NCBI GenBank assembly: GCA_902801845.1
Contig: CADCJW010000007.1
Coordinates: 1 to 64,000 of the forward strand
From: an uncultured Eubacteriales bacterium
Lineage (GTDB): Bacteria; Bacillota; Clostridia; Christensenellales; CAG-138
Length of the DNA: 64,000 bases
Reading direction: 5' to 3'
Part shown: in pieces, positions 1-8,142 of the stretch
How the letters are laid out: each line of letters opens with the position of its first letter
Numbering within the stretch: position 1 is the stretch's first letter
The notes under the pieces: generated by a model
Databases searched by the model: none
Told to the model about the DNA's origin: nothing
The model's input: only the letters and a program-made list of their open reading frames with translations
Position numbers and translations under genes: made by a program

Positions 1-1
1 C

Positions 2-226
2 ACCCCGTTCTTCTCCGGCTACCGTCCCCAGTTCTACTTCCGCACCACCGACGTGACCGGTTCCATCCAGCTCCCCGAGGGCGTGGAGATGGTCATGCCT
101 GGCGACCACGTGACGATGACGATCCAGCTGATCACCCCCATCGCCATGGAGGAAGGCCTCCGGTTCGCTATCCGCGAGGGCGGCCGCACCGTGGCTTCCG
201 GCGTCGTGTCCAAGGTCATCGAGTAA
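2..226 (+). CDS. tuf: elongation factor Tu, C-terminal fragment
   Basis: The first 74 codons of the window are the C-terminal end of EF-Tu, the GTPase that delivers aminoacyl-tRNA to the ribosome. Domain 3 is recognisable from the [18 protein letters not shown] stretch, the PGDHV segment and the terminal [12 protein letters not shown] motif, ending in TAA at 224-226. The gene begins upstream of the window, so no start or promoter is visible. A hairpin terminator follows directly. The family assignment is certain; whether the genome holds one or two tuf copies cannot be seen. Confidence 0.96.
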   Translation, partial: TPFFSGYRPQFYFRTTDVTGSIQLPEGVEMVMPGDHVTMTIQLITPIAMEEGLRFAIREGGRTVASGVVSKVIE

Positions 227-237
227 ATCATCTACCG

Positions 238-268
238 AGAAGGGCTGCATCTGCAGCCCTTCTTTTGT
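238..268 (+). terminator. Rho-independent terminator of tuf
   Basis: A 12-bp perfect inverted repeat (238-249 with 252-263) is followed by a short T-run. It lies 11 bases after the tuf stop and separates tuf from the glycine-responsive operon. Confidence 0.85.
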
Positions 269-286
269 GATTTGGCAAACCTTTTA

Positions 287-316
287 TTGACAACCCCACT
301 CCGAACGTGATACCTT
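287..316 (+). promoter_or_regulatory. probable promoter of the gcv operon
   Basis: A consensus TTGACA at 287-292 is followed after 18 bases by TACCTT (311-316), preceded by TG at 308-309 (extended -10). It lies just upstream of the glycine riboswitch, where the operon promoter is expected. The -10 is weak, so the exact position is inferred. Confidence 0.6.
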
Positions 317-339
317 TAGGAGTGGAAAAAGTGAATATG

Positions 340-527
340 CTTCGGAAGATCGGCCCGGGAGAGACCGCCTAAAAAAGGCGGCGCCGAAGGGGATACGCAA
401 AAACTCTCAGGCAAAAGGATCGGGTTGGGACGAAGCTCCGGAAAGTGAGGGACATGCCCTCACGCCGAAGGTGCAACCGAGCGGCGGAAAGCTCCGCGCC
501 GGGAATCTCTCAGGCAAGAAACGGAGG
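340..527 (+). promoter_or_regulatory. tandem glycine riboswitch
   Basis: Two glycine aptamers lie in tandem. The first (about 344-428) carries the conserved GGGAGAG, GCCGAAGG and CTCTCAGGCAAAAGGA elements. The second (about 432-527) carries GCCGAAGGTGCAA and a repeated ATCTCTCAGGCAAGAA. Such tandem aptamers bind glycine and usually switch on glycine cleavage genes. The P1 helix of aptamer 2 (CTCCG at 436-440 with CGGAG at 522-526) overlaps the base of the following terminator. This supports glycine-dependent antitermination in front of gcvT. Confidence 0.95.
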
Positions 528-565
528 CGCAGTACGCTCCTTGGAGCAGTATGCGCCTTTTTTGT
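525..565 (+). terminator. riboswitch expression-platform terminator
   Basis: AGGCGC at 525-530 with GCTCC at 536-540 pairs with GGAGC at 543-547 and GCGCCT further on. The hairpin has a short internal mismatch and is followed by seven Ts. Its 5' foot shares bases with P1 of the second glycine aptamer, so ligand binding should oppose its formation. Confidence 0.8.
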
Positions 566-621
566 TCCCCCGCGCGGGACGCGCATTTTAAATAGGACAC
601 TATAATAATAGGAGGATTTTC

Positions 622-1860
622 ATGAGCGAGCTTAAACGGACCCAACTCTATGACGCCCACATCGCGGCGGGCGCCACCATGGTGGATTTCGGCGGCTGGG
701 AGATGCCCATCCAGTATCCGGAGGGCATCGTCGCCGAGCATTTGTACACCCGTTCCTGCTGCAGTCTTTTCGACGTGAGCCACATGGGCCGTCTCCTCAT
801 CGAGGGGCCGGATCGGGTGGCGTTCCTGCAGCACGTGCTCAGCAGCAACGTCCTGGCCCTGGATCTCAACAAGGCTCAGTACTGCATCATCCCCGCTGAG
901 GACGGCAGTGCCGTGGACGACGCGTACCTCTACCAGTTTGAGGCGGATCGCTTCCTGCTGGTGGTGAACGCGGCCAACACGGAGAAGGATCTGGCCTACT
1001 TTGCCCCCATCGTGAAGAACTACGATTGCACCATCCGGAACATCACGGCGGAAACCGTCTCCATCGCGGTCCAGGGCCCCAAGAGCGGCGAGATGCTCTC
1101 CGTCCTGGCCGGCGGCGTGGAGGTCACCCAGCCCGCCCGCAACAACCTGTCCACCATGGATCTGGAGGGCCACACCGTCCAGATCGCCCGTACCGGCTAC
1201 ACCGCCGAGCCCATCGGCTACGAGCTGTTCCTGAAGAACGAGGACGCCCTGTGGGCCTGGAACCGGCTCATGGAGCTGGGAGCCAAGCCCGCCGGTCTCG
1301 GCGCCCGGGACACCCTGCGCATGGAGGGCATGCTGCCCCTCTACGGCGACGAGATGGGCGTGGACGAGGAGGGCAAGCCCATGCCTATCTTTGCCCTGGC
1401 TCTCGCCAAGTTCGCCGTCTCCTTCGATGAGGCTAAGGGCGACTTCGTGGGCCGCAAGGCTCTGGAAGCTCAGGCGGCAGCCCAGGCGGCCATCCGCGCC
1501 AAGGACTTCTCCCCCGAGGTCATGGCGGCGCTCCCCAAGCGGGTCCGTCCCATCGCCCTGGTGGACCGGGGCGTCATGCGCCACGGCATGGCGGTCTATC
1601 GCAACGGCGAGCACATCGGCTGGGTCACCAGCGGCACCATGATCCCCTACTTCAAGACCGAGGGCGAGGGTGAGAACGTGAAGCTCCTTCCCGAGACCGG
1701 CAAGCGGGCCATCGGCATCGCCTACATCGCCTCCGACGTGCCGGCCAACGGCGAGGTAGAGGTGGACGTCCGCGGCAGACGCCTCAAGGCCGTCATCCCC
1801 GTCAAGCACATCGCGAACAACGTGCCCCCCTATGTGGTGCCCGTGCTGGCCAAGGCCTGA
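622..1860 (+). CDS. gcvT: glycine cleavage system T-protein (aminomethyltransferase)
   Basis: GcvT transfers the methylene group from the aminomethyl-lipoyl arm of GcvH to tetrahydrofolate and releases ammonia. At 412 residues it is slightly longer than the usual 360-370; the extra length lies around an Ala-rich insertion near residues 275-300. The folate-binding hallmarks DFGGWEMPIQYPEGI near the N-terminus and SHMGRLLIEGPD are visible, as are the TGYTAEPIGYELF and GLGARDTLRMEGMLPLYG segments. GGAGG at 611-615 lies 6 bases before the ATG. It is the first gene behind the glycine riboswitch and heads the gcv operon. Confidence 0.96.
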   Translation: MSELKRTQLYDAHIAAGATMVDFGGWEMPIQYPEGIVAEHLYTRSCCSLFDVSHMGRLLIEGPDRVAFLQHVLSSNVLALDLNKAQYCIIPAEDGSAVDDAYLYQFEADRFLLVVNAANTEKDLAYFAPIVKNYDCTIRNITAETVSIAVQGPKSGEMLSVLAGGVEVTQPARNNLSTMDLEGHTVQIARTGYTAEPIGYELFLKNEDALWAWNRLMELGAKPAGLGARDTLRMEGMLPLYGDEMGVDEEGKPMPIFALALAKFAVSFDEAKGDFVGRKALEAQAAAQAAIRAKDFSPEVMAALPKRVRPIALVDRGVMRHGMAVYRNGEHIGWVTSGTMIPYFKTEGEGENVKLLPETGKRAIGIAYIASDVPANGEVEVDVRGRRLKAVIPVKHIANNVPPYVVPVLAKA

Positions 1861-1904
1861 CGGACCCATCGAACCTATAAAAATATTGTTAGGAGGATAT
1901 CATC

Positions 1905-2282
1905 ATGACCATCAATCCCGATCTCAAGTACAGTAAGTCCCATGAGTGGGTCCGCATGGACGGCGACGTGGCCGTCATCGGCATTTCCGACTTTGCCCAG
2001 GACGCTTTGGGCGACCTGGTGTTCGTGAACCTGCCCCAGGTGGGCGACGACGTGACCGCCGGCGAAGCCTTCGGCGACGTGGAGTCCGTCAAGGCCGTGT
2101 CCGACCTCATGAGCCCCGTGACCGGCGTGGTCTGCGAGATCAACGAGGAGCTGCTGGACGCCCCCGAAAATCTGAACAACGACCCCTACGGCGCCTGGAT
2201 CATCAAGGTGGAGAACGTGACCGACACCGAGGAGCTGCTGGACGCCGCCGCTTACGAAGCGCACTGCGCCGCGGAGGCATAA
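1905..2282 (+). CDS. gcvH: glycine cleavage system H-protein
   Basis: GcvH is the lipoyl carrier that shuttles the aminomethyl group between the P-, T- and L-proteins. The 125-residue protein has the family length. The lipoyl attachment site is Lys63 in [18 protein letters not shown], and the C-terminal segment [11 protein letters not shown] is typical. An AGGAGG site lies about 8 bases before the ATG. The gene sits between gcvT and gcvPA, as in many Firmicutes, and lplA downstream probably supplies its lipoyl group from salvaged lipoate. Confidence 0.97.
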   Translation: MTINPDLKYSKSHEWVRMDGDVAVIGISDFAQDALGDLVFVNLPQVGDDVTAGEAFGDVESVKAVSDLMSPVTGVVCEINEELLDAPENLNNDPYGAWIIKVENVTDTEELLDAAAYEAHCAAEA

Positions 2283-2285
2283 AAG

Positions 2286-3599
2286 ATGGGCAGCTACGTT
2301 CCTTCCACCCAGGAACAGCGGCAAGAGATGCTTCAGGCCATCGGGCTCAAGGATTTCAGGGACCTGTATCGGGACGTGCCCGAGAGCATGTATCTCGATC
2401 ATCCCCTGGATCTGCCCGAGGGCCAAAGCGAGCTGGAGGTGAGCCGGGCCCTGAACGGCATGGCCCGCAAGAACAAGGTCTATGACGCCGTTTTGCGGGG
2501 CGCCGGGGCCTACGATCACTACATCCCCAGCATCGTGAAGTACATCCCCGCCAAGGAGGAGTTCCTCACCGCTTACACGCCCTACCAGGCCGAGATGAGC
2601 CAGGGCGTGCTCCAATCCATCTTCGAGTATCAGACCGAGATCTGCGAGCTCACCGGCATGGACGTGTCCAACGCCTCCGTCTACGACGGGGCCACCGCCG
2701 CCGCCGAGGCCTGTGCCATGGCCCGGGATCGCAAGCGCCGCCTGACCCTCGTCTCCGGCGCCGCCCATCCGGACGTGATCAACACCATCCGCACCTACAG
2801 CTACGGCACCAACGACGAGGTGAAGGTCATCCCCGTGAAGAACGGCAAGACGGATAGGGAAGCCCTTAAGGCCATGCTGACCCCTGAGGTTTCCGCCGTC
2901 TACGTACAGCAGCCCAACTTCTACGGCCTCTTTGAGGACGCCGAGACCATGGCCGTCCCCGTCCATGAGGCGGGCGCCCTGTATATCCTGGGTGTCAACC
3001 CCATTGCCCTGGGGATCATGAAGACCCCGAGGGACTGCGGCGCGGACATCGCCGTGGGCGAAGGCCAACCCCTCGGACTGCCCATCGCCTATGGCGGCCC
3101 GTACCTGGGCTTTATGGCCACCACCACCAAAAACATGCGCAAGCTCCCCGGCCGCATCGTGGGCGAGACCACGGACGACAACGGGAACCGGGCTTACGTC
3201 CTGTCCCTCCAGGCCCGGGAGCAGCATATCCGCCGGGAGAAGGCCGGCAGCAACATCTGCTCCAACGAGGCCCTCTGTGCCCTGACCGCCGGGGTGTACC
3301 TGGCCGCCATGGGCCCCGCGGGGTTGAAGGAAGTGGCCGAAAGCTCCATGGCCAAGGCCCACTACCTGTGCCGGGAGCTCATGCAGCTCCCCGGCGTGAA
3401 GCTCAGGTATGAAGGACCCTTCTTCCATGAGTTCCTGCTGGACATGCCCAAGGCGGATGAGATCCTGGCTGCCTTGGACCAGAAGGGCATCCTGGGCGGC
3501 CTCCCCTACGAGGGCGGCGTCCTGTGGTGCGCCACGGAGAAGGTCTCTAAGGAAATGCTGGACGAAGTCGTCGCCATCGTAAAGGGGGTGCTCGCATGA
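2286..3599 (+). CDS. gcvPA: glycine dehydrogenase (decarboxylating) subunit 1
   Basis: This is the N-terminal half of the split P-protein, which with GcvPB decarboxylates glycine using PLP and loads the aminomethyl group on GcvH. The length (437) matches GcvPA. Family features include YIPSTQEQRQEML-like opening residues, YTPYQAEMSQGVLQSIFEYQ, the DVSNASVYDGATA segment and GGPYLGFMA. Its ATG follows the gcvH stop by three bases, and its stop overlaps the gcvPB start (ATGA at 3596-3599), so the two subunits are translationally coupled. Confidence 0.97.
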   Translation: MGSYVPSTQEQRQEMLQAIGLKDFRDLYRDVPESMYLDHPLDLPEGQSELEVSRALNGMARKNKVYDAVLRGAGAYDHYIPSIVKYIPAKEEFLTAYTPYQAEMSQGVLQSIFEYQTEICELTGMDVSNASVYDGATAAAEACAMARDRKRRLTLVSGAAHPDVINTIRTYSYGTNDEVKVIPVKNGKTDREALKAMLTPEVSAVYVQQPNFYGLFEDAETMAVPVHEAGALYILGVNPIALGIMKTPRDCGADIAVGEGQPLGLPIAYGGPYLGFMATTTKNMRKLPGRIVGETTDDNGNRAYVLSLQAREQHIRREKAGSNICSNEALCALTAGVYLAAMGPAGLKEVAESSMAKAHYLCRELMQLPGVKLRYEGPFFHEFLLDMPKADEILAALDQKGILGGLPYEGGVLWCATEKVSKEMLDEVVAIVKGVLA

Positions 3600-4999
3600 A
3601 GCTGATCTTTGAAAAGAGCGTGCCCGGTCGCCGCTGCGCCATTCTGCCCGCTTGCGACGTGCCCAAGGTGGAGCTGCCCGCCGATTTGCAGCGGGAAACG
3701 GCCCCCTTGCTCCCCGAGATGAGCGAGACTGACGTGAGCCGCCACTATACCGAGCTCAATCAGCACGTCCACGGCGTGAACTGCGGGTTCTATCCTTTGG
3801 GCTCCTGCACCATGAAGTACAACCCCCGCATCGACGAGGAGATGGCTTCCCTGCCCGGCTTCACCGGCATCCATCCCCTGGCCCCCAAGGGCGCGGTGGA
3901 GGGCTGCGAGGAGGTCATCGAGACCGCGAAGAGGTACCTCTGTGAGATCACCGGCATGGCGGACATGACCTTCCAGCCTGCGGCCGGCGCTCACGGCGAG
4001 TTCACCGGCGTGCTGCTCATCAAGCAGTACCACGATTCCAGAAACGACAAGAATCGGACCAAGATCATCGTTCCCGACTCCGCCCACGGCACCAACCCGG
4101 CCACGGCGGCCATGTGTGGCTACCAGGTGGTGAACATCCCCTCGGCCCCCAACGGCTGCGTGGACCTGGACGCCCTGAAGGCGGTTTTGGGCCCCGATAC
4201 GGCGGGCCTCATGCTCACCAACCCCAACACCGTGGGCATCTTCGATGAAAACATCCTGGAGATCACCCGCCTCGTCCACGAGGCTGGCGGCCTCTGCTAC
4301 TACGACGGCGCCAACCTGAACGCGGTCATGGGCGTGGTCCGGCCCGGGGACATGGGCTTTGATTGCGTGCATCTGAACCTGCACAAGACCTTCGCCACCC
4401 CCCATGGTGGCGGCGGTCCCGGCGCGGGCGCGGTGGGCTGCAAAGCGTTCCTGGCCCCCTTCCTGCCCCATTCCGCTTTGATGGAGGAGCCGGGCCATAT
4501 CCAGGTCCGGGGCTTTAGGGGCAACTTCCTGGTGGTGGTCCGGGCGTTGGCATACCTTCTGACCCTTGGGCGGGAGGGCGTCCCCGAGGCGGCCCAGAAC
4601 GCGGTCCTCAACGCCAACTACCTGATGGCGTGCATCAAGGGCACCTTCACCCCCGCCTTCGATCGGATCTGCATGCACGAGTTCGTGCTGGATCTCAGCG
4701 AATTCAAGAAGGCCACGGGCGTGTCCGCCCTGGACGTGGCCAAGTCCCTCATCGACTACGGGATGCATCCGCCTACGATGTACTTCCCCCTCATCGTCCA
4801 CGAGGCCCTCATGCTGGAGCCCACGGAGACGGAGAGCAAGGAGACGCTGGACTGGGCGGCGGAGGTGTTCCGCGCCCTCTACGAGCTGGGCTACAAGGAC
4901 CCGGCGTTCATGCACGCCGCCCCCCACAACGCCCAGATCGGTCGGCCTGACGAGGTGAAGGCGGCCCGGAACCCCATCGTCCGCTACGTCAAGGCATGA
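3596..4999 (+). CDS. gcvPB: glycine dehydrogenase (decarboxylating) subunit 2
   Basis: This is the C-terminal, PLP-carrying half of the P-protein, 467 residues. The cofactor lysine is Lys264 in NLHKTFATPHGGGGPG. LGSCTMKYNPRI near residue 65 and the PAAGAHGEFTG and HGTNPATAAM motifs are family signatures. It starts within the gcvPA stop codon and its own stop overlaps the lplA start, so the order gcvPA-gcvPB-lplA is tightly coupled. The product acts in the cytoplasm as a heterotetramer with GcvPA. Confidence 0.97.
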   Translation: MKLIFEKSVPGRRCAILPACDVPKVELPADLQRETAPLLPEMSETDVSRHYTELNQHVHGVNCGFYPLGSCTMKYNPRIDEEMASLPGFTGIHPLAPKGAVEGCEEVIETAKRYLCEITGMADMTFQPAAGAHGEFTGVLLIKQYHDSRNDKNRTKIIVPDSAHGTNPATAAMCGYQVVNIPSAPNGCVDLDALKAVLGPDTAGLMLTNPNTVGIFDENILEITRLVHEAGGLCYYDGANLNAVMGVVRPGDMGFDCVHLNLHKTFATPHGGGGPGAGAVGCKAFLAPFLPHSALMEEPGHIQVRGFRGNFLVVVRALAYLLTLGREGVPEAAQNAVLNANYLMACIKGTFTPAFDRICMHEFVLDLSEFKKATGVSALDVAKSLIDYGMHPPTMYFPLIVHEALMLEPTETESKETLDWAAEVFRALYELGYKDPAFMHAAPHNAQIGRPDEVKAARNPIVRYVKA

Positions 5000-5967
5000 T
5001 CGAAACGCTGGCCACCTTTGAAAGCGGGTCCTTCGATCCCTTTCTCAACCTGGCTATGGAGCAGCACCTGCTGGAGACCGTGAACAGCGGGTGCTGCCTT
5101 TTGTACCTGTGGCAGAACGAGAACACGGTGGTCATCGGCAAGAACCAGAACCCCTGGGCCGAATGCCGGGTGTCCCTGCTGGAAGCTGAAGGCGGGCACC
5201 TGGCCCGAAGGCTCTCCGGGGGCGGGGCCGTGTTCCACGATCTCGGGAATCTGAACTTCACCTTTCTGATGCCCACGGAGGACTATGATTTAGCGAAGCA
5301 GCAGCGGGTGCTGCTGGCGGCCTGCCGGAGCTTCGGCATCCCAGGGTCGCTCTCCGGCCGGAACGATCTGACGGCGGACGGGCGCAAGTTCTCCGGCAAC
5401 GCCTTCTACCACAACGGGCCTCGATCCTACCATCACGGGACGCTCCTGGTGGACGTGGACGGGGAGAAGCTTTCCCGGTATCTCACTCCCTCCAAGGCCA
5501 AGCTGGAGACCAAGGGCGTGGCCTCGGTCCGGTCTCGGGTGGTGAATTTGATCGAGCTGTGTCCCAGCTTGACCATCGACGCCTTGAAAAAAGCGCTGGT
5601 GGCCGCCTTTGAGCAGGTCTACGGGCGGAAAAGCATCCCTCGAACCCTCACCGAGGCGGAGGAACGGCGGGTGGCTGAGCTCCGCGAGCAGTACGCCAGC
5701 TGGGCCTGGCGCTTCGGCCAAAGGCTGCCCTTCACCTGCCGGGTGGAGGGGCGTTTCCCCTGGGGCGGGGTGGAGCTGCAGCTCCAGGTAAACGAGGGCG
5801 TGATCCAACGGGCGACGGTCTACTCCGACGCCATGGACGCCGCCTTCCCGCCGGCTCTGGAACAGGCGCTCACCGGCTGCGCCTTTCACCGGGAGGCGCT
5901 TTTGGAAAAACTGCGTCATATGACCTACGGCACGGATATCCTTATCCTATTAGAACAGGAGATATAG
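4996..5967 (+). CDS. lplA: lipoate-protein ligase A
   Basis: LplA activates free lipoate with ATP and attaches it to the lysine of lipoyl proteins such as GcvH. The 323-residue protein carries the ligase signature RRLSGGGAVFHDLGNLNFTF near residues 72-91, the GRKFSGNAF motif near residue 130 that holds the catalytic lysine, and a C-terminal accessory domain. The ATG overlaps the gcvPB stop by four bases. Placement inside the gcv operon suggests that GcvH is lipoylated from scavenged lipoate; no lipA or lipB is present in this window. Confidence 0.95.
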   Translation: MIETLATFESGSFDPFLNLAMEQHLLETVNSGCCLLYLWQNENTVVIGKNQNPWAECRVSLLEAEGGHLARRLSGGGAVFHDLGNLNFTFLMPTEDYDLAKQQRVLLAACRSFGIPGSLSGRNDLTADGRKFSGNAFYHNGPRSYHHGTLLVDVDGEKLSRYLTPSKAKLETKGVASVRSRVVNLIELCPSLTIDALKKALVAAFEQVYGRKSIPRTLTEAEERRVAELREQYASWAWRFGQRLPFTCRVEGRFPWGGVELQLQVNEGVIQRATVYSDAMDAAFPPALEQALTGCAFHREALLEKLRHMTYGTDILILLEQEI

Positions 5968-5970
5968 TTT

Positions 5971-7350
5971 ATGTTCGATTTTGATTTGATCGTGATCGGC
6001 GCTGGCCCCGGGGGCTACGAGGCTGCCGTGCACGCCGCCCGACTGGGCCTTAAGACCGCGGTGGTGGAGCGCCGGGAGGTGGGCGGCACCTGCCTCAACC
6101 GGGGCTGCATCCCCACCAAGGCGCTGCTGCATGCCTCCACCGTCTATGAGGAGGCCAAGAACGGCCCGGCTCTGGGCGTGACGGCTGACAATCTTTCCTA
6201 TGACCTTCCCGCCATGTTCGCCTACAAGGAGCAGGTGGTGGAGAAGCTTCGCTCCGGCGTGGAGAGCCTCTTCAAGGCCGCCAAAGTGCGGCTGATCCGG
6301 GGCACCGGTACCCTGACCGCAGCGAACACCGTCACGGTGGCGGGAGAGGACGAGGGCGTCTATACCGCCCAAAATATCCTGCTGGCCACGGGTTCCGTGC
6401 CCGCTCGACCGCCCATCCCGGGGCTGGACCTTCCCGGGGTAATGACCTCCGACGAGCTGCTCAATGGCGAGGGCGGCGAATTCGACTCCCTCGTCATCAT
6501 CGGCGGCGGTGTCATCGGCATGGAGTTCGCCACCTTCTATAACGACCTGGGCGTGCAGGTGACCGTGGTGGAGGGCCTGGACCGGCTGCTCCCCAACATG
6601 GACCGGGAGCTGGGCCAGAACCTCGCTATGATCATGAAGAAGCGGGGCGTGCAGGTGTTCACCGGGGCCATGGTGAAGGACCTGGAGGCGGTGGACGGCG
6701 GTCTGCAGGTGAATTTCGAGACCAAGGGACAGCTCCAGTCCGTCACCGGCGAGCGGGTCCTCTGCGCCATCGGCCGCAGCCCCTACACGGCGGGTCTGTT
6801 CGGCGAGGGCGTCAGCGTGGAGATGGATCGTCGCCGGATCAAGGTGAACGAGCGGTTTGAGACCAGCGTTCCCGGCGTGTACGCCATCGGCGACGTATCC
6901 TCCCCGGTGCAGCTCGCCCACGTGGCCACGGCCCAGGGCATCTACGCCGTGAACGAGATGGCCGGGAAGCCCAACGAGATGGACCTTAGCCTGGTCCCCG
7001 GCTGCGTATATGTGCGGCCGGAGATCGCCGCAGTGGGGCTCACCGAGGCCGACGCCAAGGCCCAGAACATCCCCGTGAAGACGGCGAAGGCCCTCATGTC
7101 CGCCAACGGCAGGACCGTGATCCTGAACGGCGACCGGGGGTTCATGAAGCTGGTGGCCCACGCCGAGACTCACAAGCTCCTGGGGGCACAGCTCATGTGC
7201 GCCAACGCCTCGGACATGATCTCCCAGCTTGCTGAGGCCATGGCCAACGGACTCACCCCCGCCGAGCTTTTGAAGGCCATGCGTCCCCATCCCACCTTCG
7301 AGGAGGCCATGACGGCGGCGCTGGAGGAATTGATGGTTAAGTTGGGATAA
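5971..7350 (+). CDS. lpdA: dihydrolipoyl dehydrogenase (glycine cleavage L-protein)
   Basis: This flavoprotein reoxidises the dihydrolipoyl arm of GcvH with NAD+. The 459-residue sequence contains the FAD-binding GAGPGGYEAA at residues 10-19 and the redox disulfide Cys41/Cys46 in GGTCLNRGCIPTK. It also has the NAD-binding GGGVIGMEF, the second FAD motif YAIGDV, and the C-terminal HPTFEEAM segment with the catalytic His-Glu pair. It starts 3 bases after lplA and closes the operon. No N-terminal lipoyl domain is fused, unlike some clostridial homologues. Confidence 0.96.
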   Translation: MFDFDLIVIGAGPGGYEAAVHAARLGLKTAVVERREVGGTCLNRGCIPTKALLHASTVYEEAKNGPALGVTADNLSYDLPAMFAYKEQVVEKLRSGVESLFKAAKVRLIRGTGTLTAANTVTVAGEDEGVYTAQNILLATGSVPARPPIPGLDLPGVMTSDELLNGEGGEFDSLVIIGGGVIGMEFATFYNDLGVQVTVVEGLDRLLPNMDRELGQNLAMIMKKRGVQVFTGAMVKDLEAVDGGLQVNFETKGQLQSVTGERVLCAIGRSPYTAGLFGEGVSVEMDRRRIKVNERFETSVPGVYAIGDVSSPVQLAHVATAQGIYAVNEMAGKPNEMDLSLVPGCVYVRPEIAAVGLTEADAKAQNIPVKTAKALMSANGRTVILNGDRGFMKLVAHAETHKLLGAQLMCANASDMISQLAEAMANGLTPAELLKAMRPHPTFEEAMTAALEELMVKLG

Positions 7351-7353
7351 TTC

Positions 7354-7521
7354 CTTCTTTTTGCGACTTTTTCTCTTTATACAAAGTAGAAAAAGTCGCC
7401 CAAAAAGAGAAACTCATCCGACAAAGAAAGGATTGTAGCCGATGCCACAATCCTTTTTTGTGCTTCTCTTTTTGCGCCGCTTTTTCCTTTTCACGGAAGA
7501 GAAAAAGCGGCAAAGAGGAAC
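7354..7521. repeat. composite three-hairpin repeat, copy 1
   Basis: This has three parts. A first hairpin has arms GCGACTTTTT (7363-7372) and AAAAAGTCGC (7390-7399), followed by CCAAAAAGAG. The middle hairpin is at 7427-7456. A third hairpin has arms GCCGCTTTTTC (7476-7486) and GAAAAAGCGGC (7501-7511), followed by AAAGAGGAACTT. The same architecture recurs at 15030, 16080 and 34707 and, split, at 46113/47242, with the outer bases of the stems changed in a compensated way. It lies between convergent lpdA and the HAD gene. Confidence 0.8.
7427..7459 (+). terminator. terminator of the gcv operon (middle hairpin of the repeat)
   Basis: A 10-bp perfect stem (7427-7436 with 7447-7456) is followed by a run of Ts ending at 7459. 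It is the strongest intrinsic terminator after lpdA and is also the middle hairpin of the composite repeat. Confidence 0.75.
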
Positions 7522-8142
7522 TTACGCCTCCACGGCCACGCCCAGCTCCCGGAGCTCCCGCCTAAGCCGCGGCATGTCCCCCCGGTAGACCAGGGCCCTG
7601 AAGCCCAGCCGCCGGGCCACCTCCACGTTCAGGGCGTTGTCGTCGATAAAGACGCAGGCGGCGGGGTCGAGCCCGTATTTCTCCAAAAACCCCTCATAGA
7701 TCTCGTGCTGGGGCTTCAAAAGCCGGTAATCCGAGGACAAAAACCGCCGCTCCCGGGGCAGATACTCGCTGCCGGGGATCTGGTCGAAGTAGGTGTGGAA
7801 GTCCTGGGACGCGTTGGAGAGCACGTACAGAGGGTATCCCTTGTCGTGGAGCTCCTGCACCAGTTCCTTCGCTCCGGGCATGGGCAGAATATCCTGCCAC
7901 CAATGGAACACCAGCTCCCGCGCCGCCGGATGCAGCCGCTCCGGCAACCGGGAACAGGCGCTGTCCACCACGTCCTGCCCGGTCACGTCCCCCCGATCGA
8001 AGGCCACCCACTCCCAGCCCTTGAACACCTCCTGCAGCAGCGCTTGCGCGTCCTCGCCGGTGTACCCGAGCCGGGCGATAAACTTCATGGGGGCAAACTC
8101 CATCAGAACCTGCCCCATGTCGAAGACGATGTTCGGCTTCAT
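7522..8142 (-). CDS. HAD-family phosphatase (YihX-like)
   Basis: This is a 206-residue haloacid-dehalogenase hydrolase. Motif I is FDMGQVL with nucleophile Asp8. Gly at the +2 position, in place of the usual Asp, is normal for the YihX/glucose-1-phosphatase-like branch. Motif II is the SNAS segment, motif III is the Lys in LLKPQHEIY, and motif IV is FIDDNALNVEVA. Its ATG overlaps the stop of the upstream permease gene by four bases, so it is the last gene of the ABC importer operon. This suggests dephosphorylation of an imported or derived phosphoester. The substrate is not known. Confidence 0.85.
   Translation of the reverse strand: MKPNIVFDMGQVLMEFAPMKFIARLGYTGEDAQALLQEVFKGWEWVAFDRGDVTGQDVVDSACSRLPERLHPAARELVFHWWQDILPMPGAKELVQELHDKGYPLYVLSNASQDFHTYFDQIPGSEYLPRERRFLSSDYRLLKPQHEIYEGFLEKYGLDPAACVFIDDNALNVEVARRLGFRALVYRGDMPRLRRELRELGVAVEA

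Noticed and set aside
460..1869. Long antisense open frame over the riboswitch and gcvT
   Set aside because: Composition-driven shadow. The plus-strand gcvT is certain, and the frame runs through a riboswitch.
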